The notes: generated by a model not told the origin, from the letters alone. A DNA stretch of 64,000 nucleotides from Symbiodinium natans (GCA_905221605.1 CAJNDS010000025.1:763501-827500), one strand, 5' to 3'. Counted from the stretch's first letter, positions 41,640 to 53,750 are shown. Translations and numbers: made by a program.

Positions 41640-44600
41640 CTCATGTTTCGCGCATGGCATCTCCAAGTCATGGCTGCATCCCTGCGCTGCAATGTAGAAC
41701 TTTCCCATAGCGCCTCGTATACTAAACGGTGCCTTTGGTACACCCTGCGCGTGGTATATCAACTTTATTTCATCTGTAGTGTTTTTAGTATGTTCGTGTA
41801 CATGCTCAAGCCCTTGCCGCATTGCACAGCTCGTGTAAACAAGCGTCTGCGGCCAAGCGCAAAGACTGAGTATCACGGCTGTACAGCACTCCAGCTGAAG
41901 ACGCGCACTCACCAGGCGTGAAGTTTGCGATGACATCTCGATGCTGCAGCAGTCGATGCCCCAACCTGAGGGAGGAATGGTTGTTTGCTGATGTTTGCTG
42001 TCAACAGTATAATCCCAATGCCAAGCAAGGCAGTAAATGCTTGGTTTCCAGTTGTTTCCAGATGGGAGTTTACGACGAAAATAAGGGACCCCAAAAAACC
42101 GACCCCAAAAAGCAGGATTCCCTTATCCTAAGAAGCAGAGAAGCTTGCTTGCTTAGATGCATTGCGATGTTCGTTGCTATTCGATCACAAGTGTCAGAAT
42201 TGGGAAGTCGGCCCTGCTATGTCCTTCATTAATTCCCTCAAGGGACTAAAGGAGGGACCCTTATCAGGGACCTTAAGTAGGTGTTATTTAGGGGCTACTT
42301 AGGTACTCCTGCTACCCCTTAATTCCCCATTCTGGTACAACGCCTCTTCCGCAAAAAACACTAAGGTACAAGCCATCAGATGTGCAACCTTGAAGCATTA
42401 GCCACTACTGCAGCGTGTTTCTGATGGGTTTGGGCTCTAGGCAAGGTGATCAATCCTTCATGATTCGTGATGCCGTTTCGAAATAGATTCACACCCATTC
42501 GATGCTCGGTATAGTTCTTGTGGTGATTCCTACACACTTGTCGCGGAATCTAATGTGTTCTTCACGAAGAATCGCCACATCTTGGCAGGATTAAGCTGTG
42601 GTACATTTTTAGGCCACTACTATCAACTTTCGGGCTGAACTGGATCTTGGCAGCCTGTGACCTTAAACGCAGGATCGTAGGGGTTTAAGGGTTCAGGGTT
42701 TGGGGGTGTAGGGTTGTTTTGTCCCCCGCATGGCTGGCGCACCCTTACATGCCTTGTCACCAACAGAACAAGAGATAAGCAAGCAGCATCCAACAGGACA
42801 GCTTGCTTTGCAAACAGTCACTACGCCTAAGCTTGCCCTGCTTCTAGATTCCTACTCAGCAGTGTGTGTTCCAGCAAACAAGAAATACCCCAACCGCAGC
42901 CGGTTTAGGGTTTAGGGTGCTGGACAGTCCTATCTGTCTCGCACGGTGGGGGTGGGCATCGGTAGTATCTTTTGGTTCTCGAGTCGGGCATAACATACTG
43001 TACCAGACTGTTTCTACACCATGCCAGATGGTCGAGAAGAACCTTTAAATGAAATGTATCTACCCGTGTGTCTCCCAAACAAGAACCCAGGACTTTCTAC
43101 AGGGATTCTGCGCAGGTTGGCTAAAAACCATGTTTCGGAAAACAATCGGGGGAACTTTGTGTGGACCTTTGCATCTAGCGGGGGTGCCCCATAGGCTCCT
43201 TTGTACGGAGTTGGTGGGCGTGCTTTTGCGAGATTCCTCGGCTTGCGCAAGCTGTATCAAGACAAGGCAGTCGGAACGAAAATGCCGAGATACTGACTGG
43301 GATCCGACTTTGCGCAAACAAGCCGTTCAAAGGTCTCGGAAGAGAAATCGGATCATTCGGCACATGTATACTCTCGACACTTCACCGTACATTTGAGGCC
43401 TTTGGCCTTGATGGCTACAGCCACGGAGGCACCAACGACGACCACCGCGCCCAAGAAGCACCTAGTAGTTGAAGTCTGTAGTTTTTCGGAGGGTGTATAT
43501 ACTAGTCGTAGTAGGAATGGTAGGAGTAGAACTAGTAACTAGTAGAGCTGTTCGGGCTGGAAGCAGGGAGGAAACCATCCCGAAGAAAGTGTCTGCTTCT
43601 CCTTCTCGTCTCATAAGTGCTCGCAGTAGAGCTGTCCCATGAGGGGGGAAGGACAGGGGTACCCATATTCATCAAATTTCCAGCCGTTTCGACTTCGCTG
43701 GCAGGTACGGCATCCTTGTTTTCGTACAAAGGTTTTACGATGTCCTTCCCAAACGCATGCGGGTACTGACTGCTATTGCAGCCCTGACAAATCAATTCTG
43801 GCATCCTCCCAACCTCATACGTTTAACTCTAGCAATGCCCACATACATATATTTTATTTATAGATGACGTCCATTTTCTAACGTTCTTCTTGCGAACCGG
43901 CATCCAACCACAGGAGACACTGTAAATGTGACGGCATTCGTGACATGGCAAAACACTGTTTCTGTGTATCGACTACCAGGACAGGGTCGTTTGCGGACCC
44001 CCTAAACCCCAAAAGGTGCCTAAATCCTAAGCCCTAAACCCTAAGCCATAAGCCCTAAACCCTAACCCTTGATTCCGGATATGAGTCCTGACAAGCACCG
44101 GATGGCACCTTTGGGACACAAACGAAAATCCTCCCAGCTCTGGAGTGTTGCTCGAAGTCACTGCTTCCTGCGCTGCAGGAAGCTCCCGTCTTAACTCCTC
44201 CTCCTCCACCCAAAGTGCGGGCCTCGGAGTGGTGCATAATATTTGCAGAGTTTTTTGTTTAGATATGTTTGTTTATTTATTTATTTATATATGTATTTAT
44301 ATGTAACTCTTCTATACTGTACTATACCAGACTATTCTATACCTACTGTACTATAGCTGATGAATCTGTACCAATTTATATCTATATACACATATACATA
44401 TATACACATTCATGTATATTTATATTTACTTACTATTCTTTGTGCCCAAGAGGTTTAGGGTTTGGGGTTTGGGGTGTAGGGCTTGAGGTTCAGGGTTTAG
44501 GGTTTGAGGTTTAGGGTGTATAGGGTTTGGGGTAAAGTGTGGCTGCAACAGACGGGTCATCACGTGCATCAGGATAGGGGCGACTGCTACCCTGGAACAA

Positions 44601-44640
44601 GTACGAGGATACGGAGAGTCTAAGGTCTAGCACTACGGCT
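41640..44640. other. Gene-poor interval
   Basis: AT-richer than its surroundings. It holds scattered TTTAGGG or CCCTAAA words (42,690, 42,905, 44,020-44,065, 44,450-44,530) and a TA-rich stretch (44,265-44,430). Open frames are short and without domain character. A group at 43,050-43,400 is open on both strands, but I cannot assign it. Confidence 0.4.
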
Positions 44641-44647
44641 TAAGTAG

Positions 44648-47600
44648 TTCTACGGCCTGAACCTGGAATTCTCAAAAGAATGGGAGGCGACGAGAGTCAA
44701 CGTTGTCGGTGTGACCGGCATCATCGCCTCGTTCGACGCAGAAACCAAGGACGGAAAGGTTGTCAACATGTGCAGCACATGATGTTTTCGCTTACAGCTC
44801 AACCATACTGTAAGGCAGCTTTGCGCTGCATAACCATGCTTTTGTGTACCTTTTCTGTGCAACCATAGCGAACCGTAGCTGTGCTTATTTCTGTAGGAGT
44901 ATGTACAACCATGCCAAAGCTGAGTTTTTCCTACAGTAAACTGCGCACTGGAGGGTTCCCTTGCGACTCAGTGGTTCAAGGGTCTGAAGGCAAGGAGTAG
45001 GAGTAGGGCCACACCATATAGGCAGGAGATACTGCAGGCAGCCACAGTTAGAATCACAGAAGCGCCCTGAAATCAGATGCGGATACCCTCTTCGTCTCAG
45101 CTGTTCCTGGTCGCTGCTTTCTTTTACGCGCCGCTGTGCCCCGCATCCGCAAGCTAGGCTTTCCGACCCTTGCCATCGGGGCGTGCCCCTCATGCACTTT
45201 CTGGCAACTCAGACGCTTGAATGAGCCCAGTAAAGTACAGTGGGCTCGTGTTTTTCCTTGTTTGGACGTATAATGGCGTCAACCACTGGCAGAAAAGGCA
45301 GCGCATGTCATGTATATGGTGCCCTGGAGGACGGCACGATCAACAAGGTGACAGAGATTTGCAAAGCCCGGGGGTTCATTGAGAGTGGCGCGCTTGGCAC
45401 AGGAGTATGAAATGAGGACGGGGGGGGCTTTCTGAGATTTAGATGGAGCAGTGCAGGGATTACAGGGAAACTTATTCTGTCCTGGAGTCTAGCTCCGTGT
45501 GGCATTTATGGCACTGTTATTGACATCCCAGTTTCCGAACAGCGCTACACAGTGCCATGTAGGGAGTGTATACCCTGAGCACTCAAGCCTGAAAGCTGAT
45601 GGGTGCGCGAAAGATGCGAGAACCACGATGCAACACCCTGGGGGTGGGGGGTATGTATGTATGTGTGTATGTATGTATGTATGTATGTATGTATGTATGT
45701 ATGTATGTATGTATGTATGTATGTATGTATGTATGTATGTATGTATGTATGTATGTATGTATGTATGTATGTGTGGGGGCTTGGGGGGCCTGGGGGGGGG
45801 GGGGGGATGCGCATGTGAGAGAAGGAAGAAGCAAAAATGTGGGCGGTTTTGCGGGGTGCCGATCTGGTGTTTCACTTGACCCGTACGGTCTCCCTAAACC
45901 CTAAACCCTACACAGAATCCTTGCCTGCTTGAGCGAGTGCGAGAGTCGAAGCCCTAAACCACTGACAGATGCGAAAACGGCACACTGGGGGGGGGGGGAG
46001 TGGCATGCTGTTGGGGGATTGGGTCTTCTTGTTCTGGGGCTCCCAGAAATGTCTGCACTCCCATGCTGGTTTGCGAACAAAGTTCCGTATGTTGGCACGT
46101 TGGCAGATGCTGACTGCTACCATTGAACCACAGCATGTGAATCACTGTTGGCTAGCAGGGAATAGGGGAATGAGGTACCCTGTAGAATCCCTTAAAGAGT
46201 ATATACAGAGCCCTAATTCCCTCATTCCCTGCGGACCAACAGTAAGGAATGGGATCTGCTCAGGGGGATGGGCCTGACCCAAAGGAGAGACAAATAGTAT
46301 TCCCTTGTAGTAAGGACCCCAATAAGGTAGCTGTTTCCGGAAACCCATATGTAGTGGAGATGACGGGAGCTGTCCCAGACACGCATTGCTCGAGTCGATC
46401 AGCGCCTGTGTGCCTAAGGAATGCAAGACGTGCAACCAGAACTGGCCTTCAGCAACGATGTGTTCTTTTTATTGGTGATGTTTGTATCGCTGCAGAATAT
46501 CTCAATCCCACAAGCGCATTTCACAAACAGCTGTTTGATGTAGCATAGTCTAGTACAGTGAAGTATAGTATAGTTTCGTGTCGTAAATCTGTTGCGACAC
46601 AGTATGATATAGCAGGGTAGAGTATGACCTAGTATGATATAGTATGATAGAGTAGGGTATAATATGGTCTAGTAAAGTAAAAGGACTGCAGTCTTGTACA
46701 CTGTAGCACCTCGCAGATCGTGCTACTGCATAAAAGGTGATCCACCTACACAGGCGGATTGCTGCTTGCAGTTCAAGCAGCCGAGCCCTCGCGGAGGCCA
46801 AGTGGTTCGATTGGTGCTATTGCTAGAAACAGTAGAACACTATCACACCACCACTGGATGAGTGGGGACCCCCGAGGATGATAGCAGAAGGTTGCGTAGT
46901 GAAGCCTGTTTCGGCACGCCGAAGACAACAATTCGTTTCGAGTAGCGCTGCAGGAGCACCTGTGCTTGTGGACTGGCCTCGTTGCTTGAAGCCCCAAATA
47001 CCTTGGTACTTCAAGCCCAGCAAAACCCCCCCTCAAAAAGTAACATGAGGCTCGTTGCGGACGTGTTCGGCAAGTGGTTTTGCTGGTCAGCTTCGACCGA
47101 GAAGCCATGGGACGTTAAGGCGACTCAGCCAGGTACTCCCGCATGCTCGCAGGTGGGCACATCGTGTGTGCCTTCCGGGCTTCGGGGGTCCGGAGGTGTA
47201 GGGTTTGGGTTTTGGGGGGGTATTGGGGGGGTATTTGGGGTTTAGGGCATTATAAGGTTTGGGGGGGTTTTGGGAAATTACTGTAGGGTTTGGAGTTTAG
47301 GGTTTTTGCTTATAGTAGGCCTGCCTGCAGGACACACTGACAGCGCTGTCGCTGCTCTGCTCATGTGCCCTCTTCGCTTGGATCGCCGTCGCCCTGATAC
47401 GCCACTTCGACGACCCCAAGTGGCCGATCACTTCGGTGAACATGTTCCTGCGGGGTTATTTAAGGGTTTAGGGTTTAGGGTTTACAATGGTTTACAAGGG
47501 CTTACAAGGGTTTACAAGGGTTTACAAGGGTTTACAAGGGCTTACAAGGGTGTACAAGGGTTTACAAGGGCTTACAAGGGTGTACAAGGGTGTACAAGGG

Positions 47601-47816
47601 TTTACAAGGGTGTACGAGGGTGTACGAGGGTGTACAAGGGTTTAGGGTTTAGGGTTTTTACATGCTGCAACCTTTTTTTTGGCAAAGCAAAGGCATCTGA
47701 GGTAGGAGTAGTGCCACAGGGCACGGTGACATGCACGCGCAGCGCAGGTTCTCCATGCTCTGCGGCAACATGGACTGCGACGAGAGCTTTCGAGCCAGCA
47801 CCTACAATGTGCCCAG
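44648..47816 (+). CDS. Candidate multi-exon membrane-protein gene
   Basis: Five exon-like frames: 44,648-44,758 (LEFSKEWEATRVNVVGVTG, then IIASFDAETKDGK, GT donor); 45,302-45,347 (VYGALEDGTINK, GT donor); 47,050-47,119 (LVADVFGKWFCWSASTEKP, GC donor); 47,331-47,453 (DTLTALSLLCSCALFAWIA, then VALIRHFDDPKWPITSVNMF), containing one clear transmembrane helix; and 47,748-47,816 (FSMLCGNMDCDESFRASTY). Each starts after AG. Introns contain an (ATGT)n tract and telomere-variant repeats. I do not recognise the family, and the five may not all belong to one gene. Confidence 0.35.
45652..45773. repeat. (ATGT)n microsatellite
   Basis: About 30 ATGT units followed by a G-rich stretch. Frames such as MYVCMYVCMYVCMYV here are artefacts. 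Confidence 0.97.
46156..46231. mobile_element. MITE-like hairpin element, family B
   Basis: CAGGGAATAGGGGAATGAGG at the left end faces the inverse of CTAATTCCCTCATTCCCTG at the right end. AGAATCCCTTAAAGAGTATA in the loop resembles the loop of the element at 40,485. Confidence 0.55.
46555..46680. repeat. Degenerate AGTATGATAT repeat
   Basis: Irregular repeats of TAGTATGATATAGTA and TAGGGTATAATATGG with no coding potential. Confidence 0.7.
47459..47660 (+). repeat. 10-bp telomere-variant minisatellite TTTACAAGGG
   Basis: About 17 units of TTTACAAGGG, with CTTACAAGGG, TGTACAAGGG and TGTACGAGGG variants, flanked on both sides by true TTTAGGG units. The unit reads as TTTA-CAA-GGG, a telomere repeat with a 3-bp insertion. 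Confidence 0.95.
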
Positions 47817-48037
47817 GTGGTGCGCAGTTGCCTTGAGTCTGGCAGGCACATCCATGGTCCTTGCAAGGCCACCCAAGAAGGCGAAGAAATAGTCTGACGC
47901 CGAGATGCCTCGATGACCTTTTGATCGAGTACAGCTCTGGAGAGTTGCAGGTTTCTCAGCGGTTCTTCTTTATGTTTCTCCGGCTCCTTGCAGCCCAGCG
48001 GGGCCGAAGCGTCGGTTGTGAAATCCCCACGTCCTAA

Positions 48038-48181
48038 CCTTAAACCCTAAACCCTAAACCCTGAACCCTATAAACCCTAAACCCTAAACCCTAAACCCTA
48101 AACCCTAAACCCTAAACCCTAAACCCTAAACCCTAAACCCTAAACCCTAAACCCTAAACCCTAAACCCTAAACCCTAAACC
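48038..48181 (-). repeat. Longest interstitial telomere-type (CCCTAAA)n tract
   Basis: About 20 units, almost perfect from 48,067 on. It is flanked by ordinary unique sequence on both sides, so it is not a chromosome end. Confidence 0.97.
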
Positions 48182-48719
48182 CAACCCTCAACGAAGTCCC
48201 ACTGGAGTTCGGAGGAGTCCTCAAAGAGGACAGTCCCTCTTCTGCAAGGTGACTTTCGGGCCCTACTGCCCGCCACGTATAAAGAAAAGGCTATGAGATG
48301 CAGCTTTCTTATGTTACACGGAGTTTTTTTTTTTTTTTTTTGGGGGGGGGGGGGCAGATCTGCTGGGCTGCTGGGCTGCCTGTATTGATGTCTTGCTGTC
48401 TCGCCCTTGGCCTGCCCCATCGATTACACTCTTGCCTCGACTAGGCTGAGTCAAAATAGTACCCATTTATGGTTCCTTTATACTCCAAGCCAGAAGTCAA
48501 GGCTTCCAAAGGCCTCAGCAGTATACCCGAACTGCTCAAGCCCGGTGGCATAGCGCGTCCTTTATACTTGTACTAGAATAGCCCCCAAAACCCTGCTCTA
48601 ATTGCCACAGTCGCATGGAAGCAAGCTGAGGGCACCAGGGTTCAAGATGTTGGCTTAGACAAGCATCTTGGCGGGGATCCAGATTTCAAGATGGGGTCTC
48701 GTCCGCTTCCATACTGTTT

Positions 48720-48885
48720 TTGGCTGTCACGGTCTCCTCCGCTTCTACCGTTGTTGGCTGTTTTTTGGCTGTCACGGTCTCGTCCGCTTCTACTGTTTTT
48801 TGGCTGTCACGGTCTCGTCCGCTACTGTTTTGGGCTGTCACGGTCTCGTCCGCTTCTACTGTTTTGGCTGTCACGGTCTCGACTC
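48720..48885. repeat. Tandem repeat, GGCTGTCACGGTCTCGTCCG units
   Basis: Five units starting at 48,722, 48,767, 48,802, 48,833 and 48,866, about 31-45 bp each, varying by T-run length. The frames across it have no constant phase. Confidence 0.9.
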
Positions 48886-49556
48886 ACAGCCAGCTTCGCC
48901 AGCTCGGGAACGGCAGCCATCGCATCCCACGCAAGGCAAACTCTCTAGCTCAACCATCTCCTGAGCTATGACCAAGTTGTTCCAGCAAGCATCTTGCCAT
49001 TACGAATATGCAGCCTCTACACGAATGCTTTTGGAACCATGGCACACGCCAAAAGCCAAACTTAGGACTACAGCTACGAAGGTATAGTATACCCATTTTC
49101 TAGCAAAAGACAGTGGCACAGACACCGTTTTCTACGACAAGAAGTTGAGCTCTCGCAGTCACCCTGTGCGGATCTCACGTGTCTGCGCAATGGAGAGAAG
49201 TGTGCCGCTGCAGGCGACGTGGAAGGGCCGTCATGTGGCGAGGCAGTGGGAGGGCTGCCAATGCCATTGCAACGTTAACTTTTGCCAGTGGCTGCTTTGA
49301 TAGCTCCAAATGTCAGTACAACACATAAACGAGTGTCTCTTTGAAGCTTCAAGCTCTGATGCACACAGGGTGGTGTCATTACAGCTTCAATAAACCCAGT
49401 TAACTGCACAAGCGTCTGGACCTCTTGACCACCGTCTACAGGGCTTGTTTGGGCAGGCTCTGTCATCAACAAGATTTCAAAAGCGGTCCATCAAGCACGC
49501 CCGCCTGAATATCGGGTGGAATCTGTTCATATCTTGGCTAAGGCTGGCATGTGTGG

Positions 49557-49686
49557 GTGTAGGGTTTATAGGGTTTATAGGGTTTATAGGGTTTGTAGGG
49601 TTTATAGTGTTTATAGGGTTTATAGGGTTTATAGAGTTTATAGGGTTTATAGGGTTTATAGGGTTTATAGGGTTTATAGGGTTTAG
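49557..49686 (+). repeat. 9-bp telomere-variant minisatellite GGGTTTATA
   Basis: About 14 units of TTTATAGGG, a telomere repeat with TA inserted. A few units read TTTGTAGGG, TTTATAGTG or TTTATAGAG. Confidence 0.95.
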
Positions 49687-50094
49687 GCAGATGAACAGAT
49701 TGTTTTTGAGCAGCTCTCTGCACGCATTGCAAGCAGGTTCTGGGGGTCATCGAGCATCAAAGCCATGTAATTGCATGCGAGTCGAAATCAAATTGCAAAG
49801 GCAGCAGGAACGGATGCAGGCTCTTTTTGAGATTTTGGGATGGATTAGTGACATGGCTGTCTTCTCGACAGGCAGAATCTTGCAACCAGGCTGCTTGCGC
49901 GACACATTTAGGCATGGCCCTCGGAATTGCAAAGCCTCTTCACCGCCAGGACTGCGGTGATGGGAGCACGGAGCCAACCAAGGACAAGGCGCCTCATGAT
50001 CTTCTGGCCAGGCGTTTAGAGATGTTCAGGGCTTCGCGACATCGGCTCCTTGTTGTGATTTCGAAGATGTCCTCAAGTATCGCAAAACCTGCAG

Positions 50095-50286
50095 CATGCG
50101 GCGGCTGACGCGGATTCTGTGATGGACCTTCTTCAGCTTCGGCTACGGAAGCTCCGGGCCAGGTATGAAGAAGCCGAAGAGCTGAGCAGAGAATGCCTGC
50201 GAAGTCGCCTGGGCCTCAACTTCCCACAGCATCGTGACATCGTGACATACTTGGAGGTTCATGGGTACCTAGAACCCCAACTATGA
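50095..50286 (+). CDS. TPR-like exon ending inside a hairpin element
   Basis: After CCTGCAG the frame reads DSVMDLLQLRLRKLRARYEE, then AEELSRECLRSRLGLNFPQH. ARYEEAEELSRECL has the A-x-x-AEELYRECL pattern of kinesin light chain-type TPR helices. The frame then runs through the left arm of the hairpin element (VHGYLEPQL) to a TGA at 50,284. The true donor is therefore probably upstream, near CGGGCCAG|GTATGA (50,163) or later. Other TPR fragments follow at 50,540. Confidence 0.4.
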   Translation, partial: HAAADADSVMDLLQLRLRKLRARYEEAEELSRECLRSRLGLNFPQHRDIVTYLEVHGYLEPQL

Positions 50287-50372
50287 GTCTACTTGTAACC
50301 TACTCAGAGGACTTGGGGGGCTTATAAGTGCAGTTATAAGTGGGGTTATATAAGTACCCATGAACCACCAAG
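50250..50372. mobile_element. MITE-like hairpin element with about 32-bp terminal inverted repeats
   Basis: CTTGGAGGTTCATGGGTACC plus TAGAACCCCA at the left is matched inverted by TGGGGTTATATAAGTACCCA plus TGAACCACCAAG at the right, with only a few mismatches. The dinucleotide TA flanks both sides (GACATA on the left, TAGTGG on the right), a possible TA target-site duplication as made by Tc1/mariner-type transposases. It is 123 bp long and encodes nothing. Confidence 0.7.
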
Positions 50373-50539
50373 TAGTGGGCGATCAGAGGGTCCGGTAGCT
50401 GAGCCTGCAGCTTCTGCATCTCGAGCTTCAGCTTCAACAGCTCGTGAAGAATTTGTACGTAAGTTTTGCCATGGCGCGATTGTTGGAAACTGCTTGTGGC
50501 TGGGTTTGTGCCATGGTGTCGATGTTGCACCATGCCAAG

Positions 50540-50695
50540 GCCGGGCCAAGCTGGGCGAAGAGCATCCGAACACATTGGTTTCCGTCAGCAACTCCTGAAG
50601 GCTCGTGGCGAGCTGGCAGAAGCCGAGCCTCTCTACCGAGAGGCTCTGGAGAACAGCCCGGGAGCTCAGCTTCTGTCGGGCGTCGGAATTGAACA
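50540..50695 (+). pseudogene. TPR exon broken by a frameshift
   Basis: Starts after CCAAG with R-AKLGEEHPNTLVSVSN and then hits TGA in that frame. The rest of the repeat (LLKARGELAEAEPLYREALE, then NSPGAQLLSG) continues in another frame. A deletion of roughly ten bases in the middle of helix A explains it. The following stretch (50,700-50,790) resembles 2290-2360 of copy A. Confidence 0.6.
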
Positions 50696-51030
50696 CATCT
50701 AGTCCTTTTCAGAATTGTGAAATTTGTTTCTTTTCCTGCTGCGATCTCATGGAGGGCCCGGTGCAGTATGTGTTGTCAACCCAAGGGTTTGCCACGTAAT
50801 GCCTGAACAAGAGGTCGCATGATACCGAAGGTGTCATGCCACGATGGTCGTTTGTTCTCCGAGCGGGCGGCACTTGTAGCAGATATAATGACGGAAGACA
50901 TGGCCTCTTGTGTTGTCTTTGAGTAGCATCCAGAGGACCCCAGCTTGAAAATCACCGCTACCTGAAAAAGATTGCAGGGGGGTAAGGGGGGTTAATGATT
51001 GCAAAAATCCTGCAATCATATCCTCTTTGG

Positions 51031-52368
51031 AATTTGATATGACTGCGAGCGGGCGAAGCCGTTACCGTAAACAGTCCCTGGAATTGGCTATGACTGCGAG
51101 CGGGCGAAGCCGTTACCGAAAACAGTCCCCTGTAATTTGCTATGACTGCGAGCGGGCGAAGCCGTTACCCGAAAACAGTCCCCGGAATTTGCTATGACTG
51201 CGAGCGCGCGAAGCCGTTACCGAAAACAGTCCCTGGAATTTGCTATGACTGCGAGAGGGCGAAGCTGTTACCGAAAACAGCCCCTGGAATTTGCTATGAC
51301 TGCGAGCGGGCGAAGCCGTTACCGGAAAAAGTCCCTGGAATTTGCTATCACTGCGACCGGGCGAAGAAACTACCGGAAAAAGTCCCTGGAATTTGCTATG
51401 ACTGCGAGCGGGCGAAGCCGTTACCGAAAACAGTCCCTGGAATTTGCTATGACAGCGAGCGGGCGAAGCCGTTGGCGAAAACAGCCCCCTGGAATTTGCT
51501 ATGACTGCGAGCGGGCGAAGCCGTTACCGAAAACAGTCCCTGGAATTTGCTATGGCTGCGAGCGGGCGAAGCCGTTACCAAAAGCAGCCCCTGGATTTTG
51601 TTATGATTGCGAGCGGGCGAAGCCGTTACCGAAAACAGTCCCCTGGAATTTGCTAGAGCGGGCGAAGCCGTGACCGAAAACAGTCCCTGGAATTTGTTAT
51701 GACTGGGAGCGGGCGAAGCCGTTACCGAAAACAGTCCCTGGAATTTGCTATGACTGGGAGCGGGCGAAGCCGTTACCGAAAACAGTCCCCTGCAATTTGC
51801 CATGACTGCGAGCGGGCGAAGCCGTTACCGAAAACAACCCCTGGAATTTGCTATGACTGCGAGCGGGCGAAGCAACTACCGGAAAAAGTCCCTGGAATTT
51901 GCTATGACTGCGAGCGGGCGAAGCCGTTACCAAAAACAGTCCCTGGAATTTGCTGCGACTGCGAGCGGGCGAAGCCGTTACCGAAAACAGTCCCTGGAAT
52001 TTGCTATGACTGCGAGCGGGCGAAGCCGTTACCGCAAGCAGTGCCTGGAATTTGCTATGGCTGCGAGCGGGCGAAGGCGTTACCGAAAACAGTCCCTGGA
52101 TTTTGCGATGACTGCGAGCGGGCGAAGCTGTTGCCGAAAACAGTCCCTTGGAATTTGCTATGACTGCGAGCTGGCGAAGCCGTTACCGAAGCAGTCCCCT
52201 GGAATTTTCTATGACTGCGAGCGGGCGAAGCCGTTACCGAAATCAATCCCTGGAATTTGCTATGACAGCGGGCGAAGCCGCTACCGAAAACAGTGCCTGG
52301 AATTTGCTATGGCTGCGAGCGGGCGAAGCCGTTACCGAAAACAGTCCCTGGAATTTGCCATTGCGGCC
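51031..52368. repeat. 51-bp satellite array 2 (about 26 units)
   Basis: Same unit as at 1-1452. Diagnostic variants appear in the same order as in array 1: CAACTACCGG, GCTGCGACTGCGAG, TTACCGCAAGCAGTGCC, GGATTTTGC followed by GAAGCTGTT, and CCGCTACCGAAAACAGTGCC. Array 2 therefore corresponds to positions 1 to about 1245 of copy A. It ends at GCCATTGCGGCCGCGTTCCG. Confidence 0.95.
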
Positions 52369-52384
52369 GCGTTCCGCGACTGCA

Positions 52385-52720
52385 GGCCGAGTGCGCCCGA
52401 GTACGCCCGAGTACGCCCGAGTTCGCCCGAGTACGCCCGAGTACGCCCGAGTACGCCCGAGTACGCCCGAGTAGGCCGGAGTACGCCCGAGTACGCCCGA
52501 GTACGCCCGAGTACGCCCGAGTACGCCCGAGTACGCCCGAGTACGCCCGAGTACGCCCGAGTACGCCCGAGTGCGCCCGAGTGCGCCCGAGTGCGCCCGA
52601 GTGCGCCCGAGTGCGCCCGAGTGCGCCCGAGTACGCCCGAGTACGCCCGAGTACGCCCGAGTTCGCCCGACTACGCCCAAGTACGCCCGAGCACGCCCGA
52701 GCACGCCCGAGCACGCCTCG
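52385..52720. repeat. 10-bp minisatellite GTACGCCCGA (about 34 units)
   Basis: Units GTACGCCCGA with blocks of GTGCGCCCGA (52,569-52,628) and GCACGCCCGA at the right end. Because 10 bp shifts the reading phase, all three frames on both strands are open (RVRPSTPEYA repeats). The frames are artefacts. Confidence 0.97.
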
Positions 52721-52834
52721 TACGCCTCACTTAAAGCCAATCTATGGACGCCCTGCACCTGTTTCACCCTTGTCCGGATTCATTGACGACAACCCGGTCC
52801 TCCAGCTCGCCGAGCTCCACGGAGGAGACATTAT

Positions 52835-53750
52835 GAGGGGGCTATGCTTTTAAGTATTTGTTCCTACGACTTTTTGAGCTTCTTGAGTTCTTGGGTTTAG
52901 GATAAAGCCTTCAGCAAGCCTTTTCTTTATCTAAACTCTTGAAAGGATTGAGGGTTGCTTGTGTATGGGATTTGGAGGGTATTTTCTTTAGAGACCTTTT
53001 GAGGGGGCTATGTTTCTAAATATTTGTTCCTACGACTTTTTGGGCTTCTTGAGTTTTTGGGTTTAGGATAAAGCCTTCAGCAAGCCTTTTATTTATCTAA
53101 ACTCTTGAAAGGATTGAGGGTTGCTTGTGCATGGGATTTGGAGGGTATTTTCTTTAGAGACCTTTTGAGGGGGCTATGTTTCTTAATATTTGTTCATACG
53201 ATTTTGGGGGCTTCTTGAGTTTTAGGGTTCAGGATAAAGCCTTCAGCAAGCCATTTCTTTATCTAGACTCTTGAAAGGATTGAGGGTTGCTTGTGTATGG
53301 GATTTGGAGGGTATTTTCTTTAGAGACCTTTTGAGGGGGCTATGTTTCTAAATATTTGTTCCTACGACTTTTTGGGCTTCTTGAGTTTTTGGGTTTAGGA
53401 TAAAGCCTTCAGCAAGCCTTTTATTTATCTAAACTCTTGAAAGGATTGAGGGTTGCTTGTGCATGGGATTTGGAGGGTATTTTCTTTAGAGACCTTTTGA
53501 GGGGGCTATGTTTCTTAATATTTGTTCATACGATTTTGGGGGCTTCTTGAGTTTTAGGGTTCAGGATAAAGCCTTCAGCAAGCCATTTCTTTATCTAGAC
53601 TCTTGAAAGGATTGAGGGTTGCTTGTGTATGGGATTTGGAGGGTATTTTCTTTAGAGACCTTTTGAGGGGGCTATGTTTCTAAATATTTGTTCCTACGAC
53701 TTTTTGGGCTTCTTGAGTTTTGGGGTTTAGGATAAAGCCTTCAGCAAGCC
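52835..53750. repeat. 166-bp satellite with alternating A/B units
   Basis: GAGGGGGCTATG recurs at 52,835, 53,001, 53,167, 53,333, 53,499 and 53,665, exactly 166 bp apart. Units 3 and 5 share CATACGATTTTGGGGGC, GGGTTCAGG and CCATTTCTTTATCTAGA. Units 2, 4 and 6 share CCTACGACTTTTTGGGC. The later part is therefore a 332-bp dimer repeated. Confidence 0.95.

Noticed and set aside
43049-43396. 115-codon + frame and overlapping minus frames at 43.06-43.36 kb
   Set aside because: Open on both strands without domain character, splice context or a second copy.
48038-48181. Chromosome end
   Set aside because: The telomere-type tract is flanked by ordinary sequence on both sides, and other tracts point in both directions.
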